Origin: Hymenobacter sp. YIM 151858-1
GTDB lineage: Bacteria > Bacteroidota > Bacteroidia > Cytophagales > Hymenobacteraceae
Direction: 5' to 3'
Length of the DNA stretch: 64,000 nt
NCBI RefSeq assembly: GCF_025979705.1
Contig: NZ_CP110136.1
Span: forward strand, 1,550,001-1,614,000
Shown: positions 1 through 8,499 of the stretch, in pieces
Layout of the letters: each line of letters opens with the position of its first letter
Numbering within the stretch: the first letter of the stretch is position 1
Made by a program: the position numbers and the translations under genes
Notes under the pieces: generated by a model
The model's database searches: none
What the model was told of the DNA's origin: nothing
Seen by the model: only the letters and a program-made list of their open reading frames with translations

Positions 1-1444
1 TGGTAATAATGATGTCTTGGCGGCCCATCAGGGCCTCCCGGTCGGCGGGTTGCAATGGCTCGTCGGAATCGTCGAGCAATTCGGCCAGCTTCACCACCGG
101 AATGTGTTCTTCCTGCACTTTGGCCAGCAACATGCCGCCAACCGCGTGCAACTGCTCGGGCCGCAACGAAACCACCGAATCGGTGTGCATCAGCGGCAAA
201 GCGTACGAGTGGCCATCGAGCTGGAACAACAAAGCGCCTTTAACGGCAATTGAGGTGGGCAGCACCAGCGTAAAGGTGGTGCCTTGGCCCAGCTGCGACT
301 CCACGCGCAGCTGACCACCTAGGGAGTCGATGGCGAGCTTAACAACGTCAAGACCCACGCCACGACCCGAAATTTCGGTCACCTGCTCCGCCGTCGAAAA
401 CCCGGCCTCGAACATCAGGCCGTACACTTCAACGTCGCTCAGCCGACTGGCAACATCGGCTGGGATTTGACCGCGCTCCACCGCCTTGCGCCGCACGCGC
501 TCCACGTCGATGCCGCGGCCATCGTCGATAATCCGGATCAGTACGTCGTCGCGCTCCGTTTGGGCCGAAAGCGTGAGATGTCCCATCGGCGATTTGCCAG
601 CCCGAGCACGCTCTTCGGGCGTTTCGATGCCGTGGCCGATGGCATTGCGCACCAAGTGCAGCAACGCATCGGTGATAATCTGCAGGATGTTCCGGTCAAT
701 CTGGATATCCTGCCCGCTGATGGTCAGCTCCACCTGCTTCTGCTCGGCGGTGGCTACGTCGCGCACTACCCGCGGAAACTTGTTGAACAGCGTACCCACC
801 CCTACCAGCCGGGCATCCATTACGGAATACTGCAGGTCGTCGGCCAGGCGGCTGAGGTGCGCGGCTACGCTCGTCAAACCGATGTCGCCGATTTCCTGGC
901 TTAGGGTCAGCACCCGGTCCCGATCAATAATCAGCTCGCCAACCAGATTGAGCAGGTGGTCGAGCTTTTTGATGGGGATGTAAACCAGGTCGGAAAGCTC
1001 CAGCTTACGGTTGGCATCCTCGTCGGAGTGCGTAACCTGGTTGGCATCCAGCACGGGTTCTTCCCCGCGCATCACCCGGTCGAGGTTGTCCAGCAAGTCC
1101 GTGCTTTCGGGCAAGGGCTGGTTGGCGCCTACTGCCCGGATCATTTCACCTAGGGCATCGATGCCCGCAAACAGCACCGGCACCAAAGTACCTGAGAAAG
1201 TGCGCTCCTTGCTGCGGATTTCGCCGAAGATGGTCTCCATCCGGTGAGCCACCTCGCCAATCTCGGTATAGCCCATGGCGCGGGCGTTGGCCTTCAGATT
1301 GTGCATCAGGCGAAACAGCTCCTGCAGGGCAGCCTCGTCGTCGGGGCGCTTCTCCAGCACCGAAATGTGCTGGCTCATGGCATCGTAAGCCTCAAGGGCT
1401 TCAGCCATAAACAATTCCCGGTATTCCTGTTCGCGCGATTTCAT
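1..1444 (-). CDS. cheA: Chemotaxis histidine kinase CheA (3' end outside window)
   Basis: I translated this from the reverse strand: an open frame of about 481 residues that runs off the left edge. The CheA order is visible: an N-terminal Hpt domain with phospho-acceptor His48 in LMHNLKANA, a dimerisation segment, then the ATPase with N-box (LVRNAIGHGIE), G1 (DDGRGID) and G2 (GRGVGLDVVK), and the beginning of a CheW-like regulatory domain. It would phosphorylate the CheY and CheB encoded just upstream. The ATG overlaps the cheB stop as ATGA, so the two are translationally coupled. Oddity: the N-box residue that is usually Asp (RNAIDHG) is Gly here, so ATP affinity may be unusual. The C-terminus is not visible. 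Confidence 0.95.
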   Translation of the reverse strand, partial: MKSREQEYRELFMAEALEAYDAMSQHISVLEKRPDDEAALQELFRLMHNLKANARAMGYTEIGEVAHRMETIFGEIRSKERTFSGTLVPVLFAGIDALGEMIRAVGANQPLPESTDLLDNLDRVMRGEEPVLDANQVTHSDEDANRKLELSDLVYIPIKKLDHLLNLVGELIIDRDRVLTLSQEIGDIGLTSVAAHLSRLADDLQYSVMDARLVGVGTLFNKFPRVVRDVATAEQKQVELTISGQDIQIDRNILQIITDALLHLVRNAIGHGIETPEERARAGKSPMGHLTLSAQTERDDVLIRIIDDGRGIDVERVRRKAVERGQIPADVASRLSDVEVYGLMFEAGFSTAEQVTEISGRGVGLDVVKLAIDSLGGQLRVESQLGQGTTFTLVLPTSIAVKGALLFQLDGHSYALPLMHTDSVVSLRPEQLHAVGGMLLAKVQEEHIPVVKLAELLDDSDEPLQPADREALMGRQDIIIT

Positions 1445-2589
1445 CGGGTGTAGGAGCGGGAAACGGAAGTGGTTCGAGAAATCATCGGCCACGGGCGCAT
1501 CAACTGCGTGTGGGCGGTGATAAAGCGTGGTACCTCGCCCAGGCCGAGCACCACGGATGCATGACCGGCACGAATCACCGATTTGGGCATGCCGAATACT
1601 ACTGAGGATTCTTCGTCTTGGGCAACCACCGTACCACCAAGCTGACGCACTACCTGCGCGCCCACCGTACCGTCGTTGCCGAGCCCGGTTAGTACCACAC
1701 CTAGGGTATTGCGGCCCGCCGCACGGGCAGCAGAGCTAAGCAGCAAGTCGATGCTGGGTTCGTCGAGCGCGGGGGCCTGCTCAGTAGCCGGAGCCAGCCA
1801 CATTTGTTGCGGCAGGTTACCCTTAATCATCCAATGACGGCCGCCGGGTACCACCACTACTTTGCCGGGTTCGAGTCGCATGCCGGCAGCACCCTCTACT
1901 ACGGGTAGCACCGAGGCTTTGCGCAGCCGCTCCACCAGCGTAGCAGTAAAAGAAGCAGGCAAGTGCACCGCCACTACCACTGCATGCCGAAGTCCGGATT
2001 GCAGCTGACGCACAATTTGCTCAACCGCGGCGGCTCCGCCCGTCGATCCACCCAGTACCACTACTCCCCTAGGTGGAGCACTGCTAATGCGGCGGAAGGC
2101 AGCCACCTCTGTTGCAGCTTCGGCTTTATGGGCTGAGCGGCCAACGTACGCCGTAACCGCCCGACGTGAGCGGTGTACCTTTCTGAGCAGCTCCCGACGA
2201 GCAAACGCATGATCGGGGTGCGAGGCGGCGGGCATGGGGCCGAAATGATCGTACACGCCCCATTTGGCAGTGTCGCGCAGCAGGCCCGTGCGCAGTTGCT
2301 GAGCCGAATACAAGAGCACAGGCCCCCGGTGGCAGGTAGCCAGCTTGTGCAGCATTGGAGCCGATTGATCTCCTACAATAACCAAATCAGGACGCAAAGC
2401 CTTGGTTTGATCGAGCAGGTCGTCGGCGCCGGAGGTGCTGGCAACAATCCGCACGTCTTTGTCCGTCCGCAGCACCTTGGACACAGCCAGGCGCACCAAA
2501 CCTGGCAAATCGCCAAGTAGGATGGTCAGGGGTGCAGGCACAACGGAAGAATTAAGCAAAACGAAACTGGTGGATTGAAGTAGGCTCAT
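1441..2589 (-). CDS. cheB: Chemoreceptor methylesterase CheB
   Basis: The 382-residue protein has an N-terminal receiver-like domain and a C-terminal CheB methylesterase domain. Methylesterase signatures are visible: the nucleophile loop GGSTGG, a His in VVAVHLPASF and the catalytic Asp in TGLGNDG. It removes methyl groups from receptor glutamates and opposes CheR, which is not in the window. The receiver is degenerate: the usual Asp-Asp pair reads GD (ILLGDLP), while the expected phospho-Asp position is kept (IVGDQSAP), so phospho-control may be weakened. I chose the ATG at 2589; a TTG start at 2616 is possible but less likely. It lies between cheY and cheA and overlaps cheA by 4 nt. Confidence 0.9.
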   Translation of the reverse strand: MSLLQSTSFVLLNSSVVPAPLTILLGDLPGLVRLAVSKVLRTDKDVRIVASTSGADDLLDQTKALRPDLVIVGDQSAPMLHKLATCHRGPVLLYSAQQLRTGLLRDTAKWGVYDHFGPMPAASHPDHAFARRELLRKVHRSRRAVTAYVGRSAHKAEAATEVAAFRRISSAPPRGVVVLGGSTGGAAAVEQIVRQLQSGLRHAVVVAVHLPASFTATLVERLRKASVLPVVEGAAGMRLEPGKVVVVPGGRHWMIKGNLPQQMWLAPATEQAPALDEPSIDLLLSSAARAAGRNTLGVVLTGLGNDGTVGAQVVRQLGGTVVAQDEESSVVFGMPKSVIRAGHASVVLGLGEVPRFITAHTQLMRPWPMISRTTSVSRSYTR

Positions 2590-2636
2590 CCAAGCAGCTG
2601 CATTGGGCAGCTGCAAGCAAGCTCAGGCAAAAACTG

Positions 2637-3038
2637 TTACTCAGCGGTTTCCGAGGCCGACGAATCGCCACCGGCTTCTTGCAAAGCACTGCTCACGATT
2701 TCGAGTACTTTGTCCTCGGAGAAAGGCTTCACGATGTAAGCCATGGCACCGCTTTCGAGTGCTTCGTTTACAATAACCTCCTGCCCTACTGCGCTGCACA
2801 TCACGATTTTTACATCGGGCAGCTCCAGTCGGATGTCCTTCAGTACTTCCAAACCGGTGTTATCAGGCAAAATTACGTCGAGCGTAATCAGGTCAGGCTT
2901 GGTTTGCGAGGCCAGCTCCCGTGCCTGTTGGCCATTGGCGGCCTCGCCCACCACGTCGTAACCGGCGTCGGTGAGCATGTTCTTCAGCATCGTGCGCATG
3001 TAGAAAGAATCGTCTACGATGAGGATGCGGTTTTTCAT
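2637..3038 (-). CDS. cheY: Single-domain response regulator CheY
   Basis: The 133-residue protein is a stand-alone receiver domain. It has the acidic pair D9/D10 in LIVDDS, phospho-acceptor D54 in LITLDVILP, the switch residue in VMCSAVG and the conserved Lys in IVKPFSED. It has no output domain, so it should signal by protein-protein contact after phosphorylation by CheA. It sits between cheW and cheB in a leftward operon with 47-48 nt gaps. No flagellar genes are present, so the target is more likely gliding or type IV pilus machinery, or a non-motility output; that is inference. Confidence 0.93.
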   Translation of the reverse strand: MKNRILIVDDSFYMRTMLKNMLTDAGYDVVGEAANGQQARELASQTKPDLITLDVILPDNTGLEVLKDIRLELPDVKIVMCSAVGQEVIVNEALESGAMAYIVKPFSEDKVLEIVSSALQEAGGDSSASETAE

Positions 3039-3086
3039 AGGGTCGGATTAAGAAGACTCGATGGGAAAATGTGATTGAAATCAGGG

Positions 3087-3623
3087 CTATTTACGCTCAG
3101 CACTGGCAGAAGATGCTGCGCGAGGCCGGAGCTGCATGATTTCTTCGGGAGTGAGCAACTTGAGCATGTCCAACACGATGATTATGCGGTTGTCGACCCG
3201 AGCAATTCCCTCGATGTACTTGTCGTGAATGTTGATGTCCTGAATGAAGTCAGGAGCCTGTTCGATGCTGGAAGCCGGAATGGAGATTGGCTGTGGTACT
3301 TCGCGCACGATGATACCGATGGTATAATCACGCGCTTCGATTGCCAGCGTAAAGGTTTGCGCCGGCAAGGGCTGATCGGTCCGGCGCAACCGAAACCGCT
3401 CTTCCAGATCGATGATGGCAATAATGTCGCCGCGAAGATTGGCGATGCCCTTGACAAAACGAGGTGTTTTGGGCATACGGGCAATTTCCGGAGTCACCGT
3501 CACCTCTTTTACCTGCTCAATGCGGATTCCATACTCCTCGTTACCTAGGCGGAAAACGATAAGCTGAACAGGTGCTTCTGACTTTTGTGGCTTCTTTTCT
3601 GCGGCAGCCGAATTTTCAGTCAT
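3087..3623 (-). CDS. cheW: Chemotaxis coupling protein CheW
   Basis: The 178-residue protein consists of one CheW domain (core motifs VFRLGNEEYGIRIEQV, RFVKGIANLRGDIIAIIDL and PASSIEQAPDF) flanked by short charged tails. CheW bridges receptor tips and the P5 domain of CheA in a signalling array. It follows the receptor gene and precedes cheY in the same operon. The 85-nt gap upstream holds a perfect 15-bp hairpin, listed separately, that may change the receptor/CheW expression ratio. The start is the ATG at 3623. Confidence 0.93.
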   Translation of the reverse strand: MTENSAAAEKKPQKSEAPVQLIVFRLGNEEYGIRIEQVKEVTVTPEIARMPKTPRFVKGIANLRGDIIAIIDLEERFRLRRTDQPLPAQTFTLAIEARDYTIGIIVREVPQPISIPASSIEQAPDFIQDINIHDKYIEGIARVDNRIIIVLDMLKLLTPEEIMQLRPRAASSASAERK

Positions 3624-3655
3624 GCGCTAGGAGTAGCTGAGCGGAGCAGGCTGGT

Positions 3656-3689
3656 CGGGCAGAACGCATGCACTCATGCGTTCTGCCCG
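3656..3689 (-). promoter_or_regulatory. Perfect 15-bp hairpin inside the che operon
   Basis: Arms 3656-3670 and 3675-3689 are perfectly complementary with a 4-nt loop, between the receptor stop and the cheW start. No U-run follows on the transcribed strand, so a full terminator is unlikely. A processing or mRNA-stabilising hairpin is the simpler reading; it would let receptor and CheW/CheA levels differ. Confidence 0.55.
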
Positions 3690-3708
3690 CCAATTACCTT
3701 ACAGCGAG

Positions 3709-6700
3709 TTATTTATTCTTGCGTTTGGGAGCAGCCTTGGGTGCTTCGCCCTCTTCTTTCCCGGCCTTGGCCGTAGCCGGAGCATGCGGCTCGCCATTAG
3801 GAGCCGGCGGTGCCGGGCGACGTGCCGGAGCCTTTCGCGGAGCCGGGCCTGCCGGAGCCGCTTCGGCTGCTGCCGGTTTGCGGGTAGCACGGGCGGGCTC
3901 GGGCGTACCGTTCGATTGCGGACGGGGCATTGGCACCGGGCGAGTTGGGCGGCTAGGGGGCGTTACGGCCGTTCCGCTGTTTGCTACCGTGCGCGCCGCT
4001 GCCGCCGTTACCGAACGGTTAGGCGTGCGCGCTGCACGTGCCGCTACCTCTTCGCGTGCCGATACATGCCCTTGCTGCATACGCCGCAAGCTGCTGCGCA
4101 CGGGCGGCGCGGGCTCGTAGTACACGTCTTCGGCTAGGTGATCCATCAGCTGGAAGGCCGATAAACCAACCTGCAGGTCGTCGGCAATGTCGGTCAGCTT
4201 CTGGCTCGAAGCCGTCAGTTCCGACATCGAGCTCGAAAGCTGCTTGGCCGTGCTGGCTACCTGCTGCGTACCCGAAGCCGTTTGCTCGGCAATGGCTACT
4301 ACTTCCTCTACGTACTTTACTACGTCGCCAATCGAGGTCTTCTGAATCTCGGTTGCCGTGAGAATGTCGCGCGAGGTACGAAGGATTTCGCCCGAAGAGG
4401 TAGCAATGTTCTTAAAGGCCGAGCTGGCCTCGAAGGTTGCGTTCTTCCCTTTCAGTACTCGGCCTTCCATGGTCGAAATAGCGGTTGCGGCCGAGGCGGT
4501 GTCTTTCCGTACGTCCTCTACCAGCGTGGCAATTTCGTTGGCCGATTTGCGCGAGCCTTCGGCCAGCTTGCGGATTTCCTCGGCTACTACCGCGAAACCA
4601 CGGCCGGCTTCACCAGCACGGGCAGCTTCGATAGCAGCGTTCAGCGCCAGCAAGTTGGTTTGAGCAGCAATGTCGGTGATTACACCCAGCGACTTCGAGA
4701 TATCCTGCGAGCGAACCGAGAGTACATCGATGGTTTTGGCCGTTTGGGCCGAAGCGCTGGAGATTTCCTCCATGTTCTTAACCACTTCCGCTACCGTTTT
4801 CAGACCCAGCTGCGAGGTTTGCTCACCAAGGATGGCGGCTTTGTTTACCACGTCGGCCTTGTTGGCGGTTTCCTTCGTGGCCTGCATGATTTCCTCGATC
4901 AGCTTAAACGCCTGGTCGGTTTTCATAGCCTGGTTTTGCGCACCCTCTGCCATCTGTTGCATGGCAAGCGATACGTCAACCGTTACGCGGCTCATTTCGA
5001 GGCCTTTCTGCGCCATTTCTTCCGACGACGCCCCTACTACCAACGAAGAGTCGTTGATTTCAGCAAGCAGTTCGTTCAAGCTCTCAACGGCCGTGTTCAA
5101 GGCCATTGCCATGGCGTAGATATCACCCGCAGTGGGTACTTCTACCTTTTGCGTCAGGTCACCTTCCGATACGGCCCGTACCACACGCGATACTTCCAGT
5201 ACCGGCGAGGCAATCGACTCGATCAGGTCGTTCAGCGTGTCTACGATGTCTTTCCACGAGCCCGATACACCGGTTACCATGGCACGCTCGGTCAGCTTGC
5301 CTTCCACACCGGCTACGCGGCTTACTTCCTGCGCCAAGCGGTTCAGGTCGTCCACCATTCGGTTAATGGTTTCGGCCAGATCAGCCACCTCGCCGCGGGC
5401 TTCCAGGGTCAGCTTCTGAGTAAGGTCACCTTGCGATACACCGGTTACTACCTTCACGATACCACGTACCTGCGTGGTAAGGTTGGCAGCCATGCGGTTT
5501 ACGTTGTCGGTGAGGTCTTTCCATACCCCGCTCACGTTCGGTACGTTGGCCTGGCCACCTAGGCGGCCTTCGGTACCTACTTCCTGAGCTACACGGGTTA
5601 CCTCGCCGGCAAATACGTTCAGCGAGTCCACCATTCGGTTGATGTTGTCCTTAAGCTCCAACATCTCGCCCCGAACGTCTACCGATACCTTCTGGCTCAA
5701 ATCGCCGCGGGCTACGGCGGTGGTTACGTTGGCAATGTCTCGTACCTGCGAGGTCAGCGACGCGGCCATCGTGTTTACGTTGTCGGTCAGCTCCTTCCAG
5801 GTACCCCGAACGTTCGGCACTACTGCCTGGCCACCCAGCTTACCTTCGGTACCTACTTCGCGCGCCACGCGGGTTACTTCGTCACCGAACGTGTTCAGCG
5901 AGTCCACCATCTGGTTGAGGTTTTCCTTCAACTGTAGCAGCTCACCTTTCACATTTACCGTGATTTTCTGGCTCAAGTCGCCGCGGGCTACAGCGGTAGC
6001 CACGTTGGCAATGTCACGCACCTGAGAAGTCAGGTTCGAGGCCATCGTGTTTACGTTGTCGGTAAGGTCTTTCCATACCCCACCCACGTTTGGCACGTTA
6101 GCCTGACCACCTAGGATACCCTCGGTACCTACTTCACGTGCCACGCGGGTTACCTCGCCGGCGAAGATGTTCAGCGAGTCCACCATCTGGTTCAGAATGT
6201 TCTTCAGATCCAGCAGTTCGCCCTTAACATCTACCGTGATTTTCTGGGTCAGGTCACCTTTTGCTACCGCAGTTGCTACGTTGGCAATGTCTCGCACCTG
6301 GCTCGTAAGGTTCGAGGCCATGGTGTTTACGTTGTCGGTCAGTTCTTTCCAGGTACCGCCTACACGGGGCACAACGGCTTGGCCGCCGAGCTTACCTTCC
6401 GTACCTACTTCGCGTGCTACGCGGGTTACTTCGTCACCGAAGATGTTGAGCGAGTCCACCATCTGGTTCAAGATGTTCTTGAGCTCCAGAATTTCGCCCT
6501 TTACGTTCACGGTCATCTTCTGCGACAAGTCGCCGCGGGCTACCGCAGTTGCTACGTTGGCAATGTCACGCACCTGAGAAGTCAGGTTGGAGGCCATGTT
6601 GTTTACGTTGTCGGTGAGTTCTTTCCAAACCCCGCCAACGCCCGGCACCACGGCCTGGCCACCTAGCTTACCCTCGGTACCTACTTCCAGTGCTACGCGG

Positions 6701-8145
6701 GTTACTTCGCCGGCAAACAGGTTCAGCGAGTCCACCATCTGGTTCAGGTTCTGCTTCAGTTGGAGCAGCTCGCCTTTTACGTCTACCGTAATCTTCTGCG
6801 TCAGGTCGCCTTTGGCTACCGCGGTGGCTACATTGGCAATGTCACGCACCTGAGAAGTCAGGTTAGCAGCCATCGTGTTTACGTTGTCCGTCAGGTCCTT
6901 CCACACACCTGCTACGCTCGGTACGTTGGCCTGACCACCTAGACGGCCTTCGGTACCTACTTCCTGCGCCACACGGGTTACCTCACCAGCAAAGAGGTTG
7001 AGCGAGTCCACCATCTGGTTGAGGTTCATCTTGAGCTGCAACAGCTCGCCCTTAACATCAACCGTGATTTTCTGCGACAAGTCACCTTTGGCTACGGCCG
7101 TTGCTACGTTGGCAATGTCACGTACCTGGCTCGTCAAGTTGGCGGCCATGTTGTTTACGTTGTCGGTGAGGTCTTTCCAAACACCACCTACACCGGGCAC
7201 AACGGCCTGACCACCTAGCTTACCTTCGGTACCTACTTCTTGTGCTACGCGGGTTACCTCGCCGGCAAACGTGTTCAGCGAGTCCACCATCTGGTTGATG
7301 TTCTGCTTCAGCTGCAGAATTTCGCCTTTCACGTCTACCGTGATTTTCTGCGTCAGGTCGCCTTTAGCTACGGCCGTTGCTACGTTGGCAATGTCACGTA
7401 CCTGCAGGGTCAGGTTCGAGGCCATCGTGTTCACGTTGTCGGTGAGGTCCTTCCACACCCCGCCTACGTTCGGTACCGACGCTTGGCCGCCCAGCTTACC
7501 CTCGGTACCTACTTCCTGCGCCACGCGGGTTACCTCGCTGGCGAATACGTTCAGGTTGTCGATGGTTTTGTTGATGGTTTCGGCCATCAACTTAAAGTCA
7601 CCCGACACCGGAATCTGGAACGATTCGTCCAGGTTACCGCGGCTGATGTTCTTCAGTACCTTGCCTACCTCCAACACCGGTACGGCGATGGAGTCAACCA
7701 AACCGTTGATGTTGTTGATCATGTCGCGCCAGAAGCCCGTGGCGTTTTCGCCGGAGGCGCGCGCCTTCAGGTTGCCTTCTACCCCCGCTACTTTCGAGAT
7801 GCGCGATACCTCGCCACCTACGCCGCCGATCATCTCTACCATCGAGTTGTAGGCTTCGGCTATTTCGGCGAAGATGTCGTCGTTCTGTTTGGTCAAACGC
7901 ACCGAAATGTCGCCTTTTTTGAAGGCGTCGAGGGCGTACAGAACCCGGTTCAGCTGCTCGTTAACGTAGTCAGGGTCTTGCGTACCCGCCGAGCTGCCGC
8001 GAGCCGCCCCACGCTTGCGCGTCAGGTCAGAGCTCACGCGGTCTGGCGTTTCGGGCTTGCCCGTCTCAGCGTCAACGGGCAGATCAGCGTCGTCGTCGAG
8101 AGGCGTAAGGTTCGTAGCAGGTTTGCTGTTCTTACCGGAGGCCAT
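3709..8145 (-). CDS. Soluble poly-HAMP methyl-accepting chemotaxis protein
   Basis: The 1478-residue receptor-like protein has no hydrophobic membrane segment. It has an acidic N-terminus, two divergent HAMP-like units, then eight near-identical 92-residue units (recurring [19 protein letters not shown] and [18 protein letters not shown] blocks), another divergent HAMP, and an MCP signalling hairpin with tip [18 protein letters not shown]. It ends with about 130 residues rich in Ala, Pro, Arg and Lys. The units resemble HAMP arrays of fungal group III kinases (Nik1/Os-1). I chose the ATG at 8145 because the upstream in-frame start at 8232 lies beyond the promoter at 8221-8228. It is first in the che operon and should control CheA through CheW. 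Ligand and partners are unknown. Confidence 0.92.
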   Translation of the reverse strand: MASGKNSKPATNLTPLDDDADLPVDAETGKPETPDRVSSDLTRKRGAARGSSAGTQDPDYVNEQLNRVLYALDAFKKGDISVRLTKQNDDIFAEIAEAYNSMVEMIGGVGGEVSRISKVAGVEGNLKARASGENATGFWRDMINNINGLVDSIAVPVLEVGKVLKNISRGNLDESFQIPVSGDFKLMAETINKTIDNLNVFASEVTRVAQEVGTEGKLGGQASVPNVGGVWKDLTDNVNTMASNLTLQVRDIANVATAVAKGDLTQKITVDVKGEILQLKQNINQMVDSLNTFAGEVTRVAQEVGTEGKLGGQAVVPGVGGVWKDLTDNVNNMAANLTSQVRDIANVATAVAKGDLSQKITVDVKGELLQLKMNLNQMVDSLNLFAGEVTRVAQEVGTEGRLGGQANVPSVAGVWKDLTDNVNTMAANLTSQVRDIANVATAVAKGDLTQKITVDVKGELLQLKQNLNQMVDSLNLFAGEVTRVALEVGTEGKLGGQAVVPGVGGVWKELTDNVNNMASNLTSQVRDIANVATAVARGDLSQKMTVNVKGEILELKNILNQMVDSLNIFGDEVTRVAREVGTEGKLGGQAVVPRVGGTWKELTDNVNTMASNLTSQVRDIANVATAVAKGDLTQKITVDVKGELLDLKNILNQMVDSLNIFAGEVTRVAREVGTEGILGGQANVPNVGGVWKDLTDNVNTMASNLTSQVRDIANVATAVARGDLSQKITVNVKGELLQLKENLNQMVDSLNTFGDEVTRVAREVGTEGKLGGQAVVPNVRGTWKELTDNVNTMAASLTSQVRDIANVTTAVARGDLSQKVSVDVRGEMLELKDNINRMVDSLNVFAGEVTRVAQEVGTEGRLGGQANVPNVSGVWKDLTDNVNRMAANLTTQVRGIVKVVTGVSQGDLTQKLTLEARGEVADLAETINRMVDDLNRLAQEVSRVAGVEGKLTERAMVTGVSGSWKDIVDTLNDLIESIASPVLEVSRVVRAVSEGDLTQKVEVPTAGDIYAMAMALNTAVESLNELLAEINDSSLVVGASSEEMAQKGLEMSRVTVDVSLAMQQMAEGAQNQAMKTDQAFKLIEEIMQATKETANKADVVNKAAILGEQTSQLGLKTVAEVVKNMEEISSASAQTAKTIDVLSVRSQDISKSLGVITDIAAQTNLLALNAAIEAARAGEAGRGFAVVAEEIRKLAEGSRKSANEIATLVEDVRKDTASAATAISTMEGRVLKGKNATFEASSAFKNIATSSGEILRTSRDILTATEIQKTSIGDVVKYVEEVVAIAEQTASGTQQVASTAKQLSSSMSELTASSQKLTDIADDLQVGLSAFQLMDHLAEDVYYEPAPPVRSSLRRMQQGHVSAREEVAARAARTPNRSVTAAAARTVANSGTAVTPPSRPTRPVPMPRPQSNGTPEPARATRKPAAAEAAPAGPAPRKAPARRPAPPAPNGEPHAPATAKAGKEEGEAPKAAPKRKNK
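5347..7554 (-). repeat. Eight tandem 276-bp units encoding HAMP repeats
   Basis: The landmark cgagtccacc recurs at 5899, 6175, 6451, 6727, 7003 and 7279, always exactly 276 bp apart, with variants at both ends. Each unit is 92 codons, so the frame is kept whatever the copy number. DNA identity between units is high, which implies recent duplication or gene conversion and makes copy-number change by recombination likely. Confidence 0.9.
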
Positions 8146-8220
8146 AGAAGGAAGGGTCGAAGCGCAAAAAAGCGCGGTGAAGGCAGGTGGCCGCCCGCTG
8201 GGGGTAGTGGGCAGCACTGA

Positions 8221-8228
8221 CAAAAGTA
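8221..8228 (-). promoter_or_regulatory. Bacteroidota -7 element of the che operon
   Basis: The reverse strand reads TACTTTTG, a perfect match to TAnnTTTG. It lies about 75 nt upstream of the receptor ATG at 8145 and rules out the in-frame start at 8232. No clear -33 TTG is visible. Confidence 0.6.
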
Positions 8229-8348
8229 GCAAACGCAGTTGGTTGCGCGCTACTATATATTCTTTTTGGCATCGGTGCCGTGGTTTTTATCGTTGACAGG
8301 GTATTGATCGGCAATACTTTCGGGAGGTCGAAACTCCTTTAGATACAT

Positions 8349-8427
8349 GGGTGTTGAACTTGCCCTAGGCGCTGTTTCCTAGCGAGGATGGATTATTCAC
8401 CCATCTTTGCGGCCGAGTTCAACACCC
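8349..8427. promoter_or_regulatory. 12-bp inverted repeat between che operon and topA
   Basis: GGGTGTTGAACT at 8349-8360 is repeated inverted as AGTTCAACACCC at 8416-8427, with a smaller GATGG/CCATC hairpin and a CCTAGG between them. The position between divergent genes fits an operator or a structured leader; no regulator is known. Confidence 0.45.
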
Positions 8428-8429
8428 TG

Positions 8430-8460
8430 TTGAGCTTTTTCGTTTCCTTTTTTACCTCCG
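8430..8460 (+). promoter_or_regulatory. Possible topA promoter
   Basis: TTG at 8430 and TACCTCCG at 8453 are 20 nt apart, the spacing expected for Bacteroidota promoters, although the -7 element matches TAnnTTTG only in part. It would give a leader of roughly 35 nt before the topA ATG. Confidence 0.35.
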
Positions 8461-8499
8461 CAGCTCCACTAGCGCCTTACCACTACCCACCCCTATTCT

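Noticed and set aside
9-1453. Several rightward open frames at the left edge
   Set aside because: They are antisense to cheA, whose reverse-strand translation shows all CheA motifs.
5347-7554. CRISPR-like periodic repeat
   Set aside because: The 276-bp period is coding and in frame, with no spacers.
4282-8220. Rightward frames over the HAMP repeats with repeated blocks
   Set aside because: The repetition comes from the HAMP-encoding DNA on the other strand; composition is not protein-like.
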